64,000 bases of DNA. Source: Micropterus salmoides (Eukaryota; Chordata; Actinopteri; Centrarchiformes; Centrarchidae). Position numbers and translations under genes: made by a program. Shown here in pieces: positions 55,105 through 64,000 of the stretch (position 1 is the stretch's first letter; each line of letters begins with the position of its first letter). The DNA is taken from positions 4,338,349 to 4,402,348 of the forward strand of contig NW_024040707.1 of NCBI RefSeq assembly GCF_014851395.1, given 5' to 3'. The notes beneath the pieces were generated by a model. That model was given only the letters and a program-made list of their open reading frames with translations, was not told the origin of the DNA and did no database searches.

Positions 55105-56994
55105 CACCCGAGTGTTTCCTTTGGTTTAAATCCCGGCCAAGACACATTTCATTTCAAATGTCTGCACACTGAAAGAGCACTGAAACAGGGAAATGTTTCT
55201 GCGGCCACAGATTGGCAAACACTGAAACCCAAATGTATCTCAGAAACAGTAGTGGTCTTACCACAGAAAAATGTGATATTTTTATGCAAGAGGCTTGGCT
55301 CTAGTGATGTCCGTGTAGTTTGGTCCACACTGAAAATTCTTGACAAATATTGTATAGATTGCCATGAAACATGACCTGCTAAACATCAGCAGGTTTTTAT
55401 TTAAATGCAGATGTTGGCATTTTGTGAGGCTGCTCAAGTTCAGGCTCGCGGAGCCCTGAACATGGCTGTAGACTCTTAGTCCTGTTACTTTCATTTCTTT
55501 ACATTTACATTTGTTCAATTGGCACTTTGACACTTTTGTCCAAAACAAATGCGGGAAAATCAAACGCAACAGTAGATCAAGAATAAGTGTCTCCACACAA
55601 CTCCATGTTCCACAAAGTACCACAAAGCTGCAGGCGCGTGACTTAACAGATACAGTAACTGCACAGCAAATCAAATTTCTTTGTCTATACTCCAGATGTA
55701 CTATACTCTATTTTTTACATAGTTGTATTGCTACTTTTACTTAAGTAAAGGATCTGAGAACTTCTTTGTCTGTTTCAGATTAAAGGGAAGGGAGTGGCAA
55801 TTTCTGATGTTACAGCTCTGGACTGCTGAAGGTCAAAGGTCAACTGCAGGCCTGAACTGAAGGATCATGTGTGATTCACAACAACTGCTTTTATCTCTTT
55901 GTTTAACTTTAGTCTCTGTATGTAATCATGTTCATTTGATTTGCCTCATGCTTCGTATGAACAGTCTCATTTTATATTAAACATTTATATATATATATAT
56001 AACACACACACACATTATATACATATGTAATTATTTTTTAAATAAATGTAGATAAATTAGAGAGATGAATTTTGTTTTGGAAAAGTATTTGCATCCTTAA
56101 GTAATTACAGAAGCAATTAGGCAAAACAAATCTATTACAAAAAAGGCAATTACTGTCAAAACAACAGTACAGTAGAACATAACACATTCTGTTTCCACTG
56201 AAGTTGATTAATCATGTACAAGTGCTGGCAGTCCAAATGAATATTTTGTGAGGCTTTGCACTTTTACTTGACTACATTAAAAGAGGGGAAAAACTTTACT
56301 ACATTTATGTGACGGCTTTAGAAGAGATAGTTCTCAAAAAGATCTTTTAATTGTTCATCAACATTTAAATTTTACTGCCTCCCACCAATCTTTGAGGATT
56401 TGTCAAAGATATTTGGCGCCACCTGCAGGTGACACGCACAGGCACAGGCACATGCACATTAACATGCACGCACACACACCAACATATTCCATAGAATAAA
56501 AAGAAAACAAATCTCAAAATATTACACACATAAAAAAAAGAGGTGCTCAAAATGTAAAAAATTATGCTGACAATACTGGTTAATTAAAATCTTTTTTTTA
56601 AAACATTAAAATCTGTGCTGGTTTTCAAATTGATGTGGAGATTATTGCTTTCTTTAATGCCTCGTACCCATAATTTGGTTTGTGACTAAATACCTGCAAC
56701 TTTTTCTCTGAAGATATTTACTTTATAAAGGCCTGAAAAAAGATTTTATCATAATAGTTTTAAATGTCCTGCCTCAGATTTGTGGCATACTACTGTATAC
56801 TGCAAACTGTATCCCTCACAGTCTTGTTAACGCAGAAACATTAATCTTGTATCTGGGAGTTTGACATCTCGTGCTTCTCTCTGATGTACAGGTTTGGACA
56901 AAACGTTCATGGCACTCACACTGCTGATGTGTACATAAAGAGGAACTCAGACATTCAATCAAAACAAACAAACACAGGCCAGTGTCGACAGTGG
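55105..56994. other. intergenic region between the Ig fragment and mapre1
   Basis: (TA)n and (CA)n at 55984-56013; a candidate exon at 55780-55827 preceded by TGTCTGTTTCAG. Nothing else recognised. Confidence 0.5.
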
Positions 56995-59900
56995 AAATAC
57001 TGTTTTATTGTCTGTACCAAACTTGATTGAAGAAAATCGAGTTTACCAGAGTATAAGAAACACATCAAAGTCCAGCAGAAACAGGAGACAGAGAGGGGAA
57101 GAAACTCGGCCCACAGCATCTTATCGGCACTGATCGTTGAGGGAGAAGAGGTCAGAGGTCACAAGAAGCATCATCGTTACCTTTATAGCCATCGCACTTT
57201 GCTCAGACATTTTCTGCAAACACACTCACACCTGCAGCCAAACTGAGCATCTACACGTATGTCGTTGCTTTTATCCCCCCATTTTAATCTGTCACGATTG
57301 TTTTGAGATAATAGTTATGGATCCCCAGAGTGGCCATAACTCTTTCAGGTGTGCGTTTGTGTGTCGCTGAAAATGTCCCAAAACTCTTGCAGCAAATTTT
57401 TTTTAAACACCTCACACGATCCTTCTCAGTAAAATCTCACAATAGCACATTTTACTACCATCGTTAAACCAGACAGGAGTCGACACAAAACTTAAAAATA
57501 CTTTCAATGACTTTTCAGGAAAACGTCTTGAAGCTGCGAAAACCAGGCGATTGTCAAAACCTCTCCAGACATAACGAGAAAAAACAGTTACAGATCATTA
57601 GGGAGGAGGTTCCATTGGCACTGGGTTCAGTACAGAGGCCACTATGTAAAGGGGGGACATCTGCTCCCCCTTTAACATTGCATAACACAAAGCACTTCTT
57701 CACGAACTGCTCGAATCGTTGCTGTTCTGTCTACAGTTTCAAGTGTTCAGGTGTTCCTGCATTGAGAAGGCTCACAGTAGGGAAGTATCTACGCTGTGGT
57801 TCCCCCAAAAGTCCTGCAGTGTGGGTCTGTCCTCAGGATGCTACGATTCGTCTTGGCATTGACAAACTTAACAAACATGAATGGGTTTCTCCAAAATTAA
57901 CTGTCTTACCACCAGGATCTCTTGTAAAGAAAAGTTGAGCCTTTTGCAACAAGAAGTCTGGTCCTTAACAGCTCGGTATTAACAGTTTTGTGTGGAGATG
58001 AGAAATGTTTTAACAAATATCAATTTAACTTTCAACTATTTGGTTGCGTTTCAGCTATCAGGGCATCAGTTAGTCTACTCATTTTGATAATATGAATAAC
58101 AGAAATGCCAAACATTTGAAGGTTCTAGCTTTTAAAATGTGACGATGCGGTTTTATATTATTATAAATAAAATATATTTGGGTTTTGGACCATTTGTAAG
58201 AAAAAACTAAACATTTGAATATAGGTTTGGATTAGAGAAACTGTGATAAGTCTTTTTATAGATTAAACAATTAATCTAGAAAAGAATCCGCAGATTAATC
58301 GATAATGACGTTAGGTGCAGGCCTGTTGGGAAGCTCCATTTATTAAAAGGCCTTTGTTTAAGCACTTTTCTCTGACAGATGATCCTGACAGTAAGCAGTA
58401 TTTTGGGAAACACTAAACCTTCTCAGTTTGTCACGTTGCCTTAATATTCCAGCACATTAGATTTGAAATTAAAGAATAACTTTCAGGTAAAAGTTTAAAA
58501 GTTCTGACTTTCAGCTTTAATTTTGGGTTACATCAGGAAACGGAGCCCTTATTATACACAGTACCTCAGGTTGTTGGAAACCAAACAGTGTAGGATCAGT
58601 TAACCTAAATGAAGTTTTAATATTTGGCCAAATGTCTTCCAGATCATGCTCGATCAGGCTTTTATTGCAGCCAGATTAAGACTGAAGAGGTGACCAACTT
58701 GGTTGACTCGTCTGTATGTATGATCATTTCCCCAAAACTGGGGGACTATGAGTAAAATAAGCTACGAGTCCTGCAGCGTTCACCCAAAACAAGTGCGAAA
58801 ACGCTCAAATTCAAGCTGAAAGTCGGTCACAACAGTCACCTCAGTTAGATTTAATATCAAGCTCGCTGGAAAAGTACAGGCACACAACAGCAAAACATAA
58901 GTTACTGAACTTGCACATCACCACAATACAAGGTTGACTGTGACTAAGAAGCAAGAAACACCTTGGTTCAAAGTGTGAAAAAAAAAAAAAAAAAAAAGGT
59001 ATAAATTCTGAATGTATTTCTTTACTGAAGGCAACTATCAGGAAATACAAAACACCTAATACCCAGGCACCGTCTGATTTTGTGCAACATTCAACCTAAA
59101 TACTTGCGGCAGTGTTTGTTAAAGGCTTGAGAGGTTTTTTTTGTGTAGCTGTAACACTAAATATCTGCATGTCCGAGTCACTGATGGATCAGCTGCTGAT
59201 CAGCCCAAAGCCAAAACATCTTTTAAATTAATTCTACAGAGTACACTTTGTGAGTCTGCAGCTGTGAGTCTACATTTAGATCACTGTGGAGACAAACCTG
59301 CACCTTTTCATCGAACAGGCGGCACGAGAAACAAATTATTCACCGGAGATAAATTGAGATTGTGTGTGAGAGTGTTTGATGGAAGACAGGCGTTCTGCTG
59401 CACCCTGACACATCTTAGCTTTCGTCCAAAATACCTCCAATGTTGTTTATTTTCAGAACACATAAAAATATGACTAACAGTACAAACATTTGCCCCAAAA
59501 AACAGCAGACTTACATTGAAGTAAAATAAAGTTATGAAAAATGTTATGAAAAAAATGTATTTCTGAATAAGGCCATTGATAAAGTTATGTATTCCAACAT
59601 GTTGCCGTTAACAGAGTTTATGTGGAATCAACACCACTGTGTTGTTTCAAATGAGGTGCAAATATCTTTTTACAAAGTACAGTGGAAAAACTGGTCTCAA
59701 ATTAGATCCACAATTAACAATACTAGTATTAAAATTGGTCAATAAGGGGGGAGAAAATGGAGAGGAAAGGGAGGGTGTGGGGGGGGGGGGGGACACCTGT
59801 CTTGCATTCCCAAAAAGGAATAAGCCTTCTGTGCTGCAAGTTTATAATTAATTGATCCCACATTTAACAGCTTTGGGAAAAACAAAATCCAATATCTGTA

Positions 59901-61547
59901 AATCAGAGAAGATTCATGAATCCACCGGACGAGCCGCTCAGCTCAGGTATCAGACGGTCGTCTCGACTGTGGTCAGCTACATGTGGTTTTCAGCCACGGT
60001 CAGAGCTCACAGTGTTCAATTTTCCGTCGCCTTTCAGGAACTATTTTTATATTGGCTTGAGGCCGAGTAAGGACCACTGGTATAAAAACAGTGCATGTGC
60101 CTTAAAACAGTCGCTCAGAACAATCACTGCTGATTGACTTGTTTTTTTTCATCTTTTTACTAAACATCCGCGTGTTGATCAAAAGGCTGCCGTCTGAGAA
60201 AGCTTTAAAAAAAACAACAACACACAGACTCAATGAGAAAGCCACTTTCCTGGGATTAAGACGTTCAGGAGGCTTGAAATGTGGACACTAAGGTCGAGTG
60301 GGAGCACGTGGGTGGAAATAAAATAGACAACTGATCTGCTACAAGAACAGCAACCGCTTTCCGAAAGCCCTCTTTCTCTGTTGTTGCAGCTGGGAAAACA
60401 AGTTTCTTCACACGAGCAGAAAGCTTTCCAACAAAGTGATCAGTGAGGGTGAGAAAGGAGAAAAAAAAAACACTCAACCTAAAAAGAAAACAAATGTAGT
60501 AGTTGAGCATGACTGACAGGCGTCCCAAAAAAAACGTGTCAAAACATGTAAAACAAGACAAACAAAAAAAAGGAAATACAATGTGGTGGTTGTGGTTGGG
60601 GGGGAGGGGGGGCAATGTGATAAAACAGTAGCATACATTTACAAAAAGCTCTTCTACAGCTGAACAGGACAAAATCAGGATGAAGGCGACGATTAGTAAC
60701 AGATTGGAGAAAAAAAGGCCAAGAGAAGACCCGACTGTTGTCTTGTCCCAAACAAAACCCTGAGCCCTTCAGCGTCAACGTGTGCAGGTTGCCTTCTCTT
60801 CATTTCACTTTGCTTAGACACATATCGGCTACATCCGACTGGCAAATACGGTCAGCAGTGCTTCTGAAAGCCTGCTGCAGCCAATAGTGGCGAAAATACA
60901 CTTTGGATTTGGTTCAAATTGAGGCTAAACTAACTGTTATGTGTGTGCTTTTGTTCCTTTGCCTCAATTCATCTTCATGCAAATTAGTTAATTATTCAGT
61001 GTCAACAGGAGAGGCACAAAATGGCGGCCGTGTTTGACGGGGTTAGTGTGGGACAAAGTGATCAGTGAACTGACAGCCGGGTCTTCAGAGGAGGTTCTTC
61101 ACGTTTGATTTGTTTCAAATTGATTTTTTTAAACACATACAATCACACACACACGCACGCACATGCACACGCTCACAGAGAACATCACAGTGTTTTTTCA
61201 CACTGAAGTCCATTACAAAAACCAGATGTGTACTGCACAATCTGGTTTTGGGGGAGGGGTGGGGTTACAGGTGAGGGTGAGGGCAGAGTGACAGGTGTGT
61301 AGGAAGTAGAGGCGGTGACCGAGGCTTTGTGGATTAAAGATGTTTCGGCGGCTGAAGGCTAGAGAAGTCCGGCAGGTTGGTATTCGGGGATCATGAGGGG
61401 AGAGGGTGAGGTGAGGGGACCACAAGTTGAGATCCAGTTTGGCGTCGGATATAAAACCAAACTGGCTGTCGTGGCTTGAGGAAGGATCTCGAGGTGGGTT
61501 TGTAGACCAGCGCATCTAAAGAGAAAAGTTGCTTGCAGTCTTGAATA
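56995..61547 (-). other. probable 3' untranslated region of mapre1
   Basis: Starts right after the stop codon at 61548 and would extend to a minus-strand AATAAA at 57004-57009. About 4.5 kb without coding ORFs on the minus strand, AT-rich, with A/T and G homopolymers (58979-58997, 59778-59792) and one inverted nonautonomous repeat (58040-58322). EB1 transcripts are known to have long 3' UTRs; the exact end is inferred only from the hexamer. Confidence 0.5.
58040..58322 (-). repeat. inverted copy of the same nonautonomous element in the mapre1 3' UTR
   Basis: Reverse complement reads TTATCGATTAATCTGCGGAT, AGATTAATTGTTTAATCTAT and GGTCCAAAACCCAAATATA, the same order as 62501-62872. Confidence 0.5.
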
Positions 61548-61592
61548 TTAAAACTCCTCCTGCTCCTCAGCATCTGGTATCACGAAACCCTC
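61548..61592 (-). CDS. mapre1: EB1 (microtubule plus-end protein), last coding exon
   Basis: Minus-strand exon of 14 codons plus TAA: EGFVIPDAEEQEEF. The preceding plus-strand GA-rich run (61594-61620) reads as a strong polypyrimidine tract and CAG acceptor on the minus strand. EB1 in mammals ends DEGFVIPDEGGPQEEQEEY from a short last exon at the same place, so the match covers the whole exon. EB1 tracks growing microtubule ends; its acidic C-terminal tail recruits CAP-Gly proteins through the final EEY. Here the end is EEF, with three residues fewer in the linker. The rest of the gene (calponin-homology and EB-homology domains) must lie to the right of 64000. Confidence 0.5.
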   Translation of the reverse strand, partial: EGFVIPDAEEQEEF

Positions 61593-62500
61593 CTGGGGAG
61601 ACAGAGAGAGGGAGGGAGATGTAAATGACGAGCACCGGAGACCGCTGTAGAAAAACCTGCAGTTTGGATTCAACACTTGCCATCATCAAGCTCGTCATCT
61701 CTTTGGAGCCAGAAAACCCCAAATTAGTCAATGTCGGTTGAGCCTTGCTGGTTTGTTGTCTGAAAGCCAGACACACTTTACTAATCAGCACCAACACACA
61801 CACACACATTACAGCAGTTACATTAAAAGGAGTTCCCAACCTTGCTGCGCCACGGACCATTTGTGCATTGACAATGTTGAGATGAGCGCGAGAGCTTTAT
61901 TTGGACTCAGACAGGGGTCTGAAACGTAGTGATGACGGACTGGTTACCTGGCGTCGTAATAGGTGGTTTTAGCAACGACTTCACAATAAGCATCAAGGTA
62001 TGCGATGATACATTGCAATACTCTGATGACCATTTTTAAAACAGAGCTGAAACACAACTTGTATCACATTATATTGATAACTGTTTATAGACAGCGTTGT
62101 GCTGCCCTTTCTTGGCATGCAATGTCTCCACCTAGTGGTAGCTAGTAGTATTTATATAGGCCACTGGGAGTATTGACCCTCTGGGGTTGCTGTAGCGGGT
62201 CAGTGTGGAGTGCTGTAGCAGCAGATCAAGCCAGAGCACAGGAAACAAACGCCTCTAAGTATCTGCACACTATGTCGTTCAGGATGTTAAGCATATGAAG
62301 CAAAATGTGTAGTCTGTAAAGATTATATTATGGCGACGCTAATGTCCATTAGCAAGTTAACAGTTAAAGAGCCTTTTTTTTTTTTATGTATTAATACAAT
62401 GGGCTAGGAAATTGACACAGTATCATGGACATTAATCTTGCAATACTCATCTGTTTTGATTTTTTTGCACAGTCCTACTAATGACCTACTTTAAGGTGAA

Positions 62501-62872
62501 AGCTGCAGCTAACAATCACTTTCACAATCTATTAATCTGCTGATTATTTTCTTGAACATTGAACAGTTTGGCCATGAAGTGTAAAATAGTGAGAAATGTC
62601 CTTTATGATTGCCCACAGTCCAAGGTGACGTCTTTAATTGTCTTGTTTTGTCCGACCAACAGTCCAAAATCCTAAAGATGACCAGTTCATTGTCATGTAA
62701 GGCAAAAAAAAAAAAAAAAAAACTTCCCATAAACATAAAATCCTGACATTTAAGAAGCTCGAACCAAAGATTATCTTGCGTTTTTGATTAAAAACATGCC
62801 TACATGATAATTCAATTATCAAAAAAGATGCCAATTGATTTTCTAGTCAGTTTAATTATTGTTGCAGCTCTA
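62501..62872. repeat. nonautonomous DNA element with GCTGCA...TGCAGC ends
   Basis: Begins AGCTGCAGCTAACAATC and ends ATTGTTGCAGCTCTA, with TGTCTTGTTTTGTCCGACCA and ACAGTCCAAAATCCTAAAGA inside. This is a very common teleost short repeat family with inverted ends. An inverted copy is at 58040-58322 and a fragment at 54333-54420. Confidence 0.5.
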
Positions 62873-63130
62873 GATAAGATAAGCCTTTATTGATGGCCAG
62901 GGAGATATTCTGGTGTTGGAACACACACAGGCAGAGAAGTAAATACAGGTGGCTTGAGAAAGTAGAAAGTGACCAGAAAGTAAAAATACAGAAATAAGTA
63001 AAATAAAATAAAATTAAATTTATAGTGCAGTATTGTCTCCAAGCAAATAACAGCAGTGCAGTAAATAGCAGCAAGGTGTAGTAAACTAGTCTGGGAGTGA
63101 TGAAGGAACCGCAGCACCAACAGTTAGTTA
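62873..63130 (-). repeat. teleost LINE-tail type repeat
   Basis: GATAAGATAAGCCTTTATTG followed by GTGCAGTAAATAGCAGCAAG and A-rich sequence, a frequent fish interspersed repeat. Family not resolved. Confidence 0.5.
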
Positions 63131-64000
63131 ATAATATAGTTATTATTTGTAGAATTAGAGTCCAGCTGTGGTGGCGTAGGTTTGTTTTCCTTTTATTTCT
63201 CTGATTCACTGTGTTCATCGCCAAGGCCGCTCCCTCTCTTCATTCAGGCTCGCTCAATCACAGCTGCTCTCTCTTTCTCTCTCTCTCTCTCAGAAACACC
63301 TTCGAACCTCGGATCGAAAACTTCAATAAAAGCTTTTAATGCATTTGTTTTTTTTCTTAAAAGATGTTTCAGTTCGGTACAACCTTTTTTTCTCCTCCTC
63401 TCAGATCCTCAAATAAAGAAATCAATTTTCAGATGGGCTGTATTAACTTCTTGTGCCTCTTGCAGCTGATATACTTTGTGAGTTCATATTAAAAAGGAAA
63501 TTGCAAAATGACCTTGAGATACAGGAACAGACAACATGCTGAAAAGAGGGAACCCTGATCAGTAATTACATTTCTTTCTTTCTGTCTGATTAAAACAAAT
63601 TAATTTCCACAGCAGCAACACTACAAACACACACTAAACAAGAGATTTGATATTTACTTGTAACTTTTGTCACAAAAATGTATTTGCAATGATCAGAAGA
63701 ATACATGTGAACAGGAGCTTTGCATGTTTTCTAGAGAAGTACTGCTGAAGACTTTGCGCCTCGGTGAGCGGGCCGCATACCATTCCTCTGCAGGAATTTA
63801 CAATGGCATCAGCAGTTGTTAGCAGCAGAGCAAATGGGCTTTAATCTGGCAGTGAACTCCAAACATATTGGTTTACAGGGAATACTTTAAAAGAATAAAG
63901 GCTAAATCGACAATATGTTACTTCGTCCCTCTTGCCCTGCTGGCTCTCAGCACACTGGATCCTAATGAAGAGTTTATTTTCTTTAAAAACAGCCCACAAA

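Larger units (their letters stand above)
61593..64000 (-). other. last intron of mapre1 (partial)
   Basis: No upstream EB1 exon found before the window end. Contains repeats at 62501-62872 and 62873-63130, a poly(A) run at 62705-62723, and a CT-rich block at 63262-63300. Confidence 0.5.

Noticed and set aside
57507..57938. 143-codon plus-strand ORF antisense to the mapre1 3' UTR
   Set aside because: No recognisable domain, no splice context, low-complexity composition; most likely chance.
1..64000. CRISPR arrays, operons, phage or bacterial defence islands
   Set aside because: No regularly spaced direct repeats or prokaryotic gene clusters; intron-rich vertebrate gene structure throughout.

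Overview
The window is vertebrate nuclear DNA, almost certainly from a ray-finned (teleost) fish. Genes have many short exons with GT-AG introns. The introns and intergenic DNA are packed with teleost-type repeats: tRNA-derived SINEs, CR1/L2-like LINE pieces, several Tc1/mariner-type DNA transposons and a Gypsy-type LTR element. No bacterial-style operons, rRNA, tRNA genes or CRISPR arrays are seen.

The main content is a head-to-tail tandem pair of classical type I cadherin genes closest to E-cadherin (cdh1). Copy 1 occupies 220-24733; its signal-peptide exon lies left of the window. Copy 2 occupies 40133-51056 and is complete from ATG to stop (758 codons by my exon sum). Exon lengths match the human CDH1 pattern as I know it almost one for one (115, 141, 156, 145, 170, 129, 186, 245, 143 and so on), but human exons 3 and 12 are each split by an extra intron in both copies. 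Both copies carry the furin site, five extracellular cadherin repeats and a membrane segment. Both then stop 11-21 codons after the membrane. The E-cadherin juxtamembrane signature (E-D-G-I-R-D-E/N) survives only in the +1 frame, and no exons for the beta-catenin-binding tail are visible. The pair differs in copy-specific ways (HAV versus RAV, LDRE versus LGRE, a His-rich propeptide insert) and shows a nearly identical tract around exons 9-10 that suggests gene conversion.

Layout: 1-9108, copy 1 exons 2-3a with a very large intron 2 holding a Gmr1-like Gypsy element (1491-6543, minus) and an intact DD36E Tc1-like transposon (6876-8081), flanked by two parts of one broken SINE. 9109-24733, the remaining copy 1 exons with a LINE, a solo LTR and MITE-like insertions in introns. 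24734-40132, an intergenic transposon field: a deleted DD36E copy, a DD34E Tc1 element with long inverted repeats (26731-28313), and two inverted copies of a multi-exon IS630/DDE_3-like transposon (30813-33154 and 34921-37423). 40133-51056, compact copy 2. 51057-56990, 3' flank plus a short Ig-domain gene fragment resembling MCAM. 56995-61592, minus-strand end of an EB1 gene (mapre1): last coding exon and a roughly 4.5-kb 3' UTR. The rest is its intron.

Several repeats occupy equivalent introns in both cadherin copies (SINE in intron 7, LINE scrap in intron 6, Tc1-type end in intron 10), so they predate the duplication. The Gypsy and DD36E elements, the large LINE and the solo LTR are in copy 1 only and came later. 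All exon borders and identities were read by eye; family names rest on remembered motifs, not searches.
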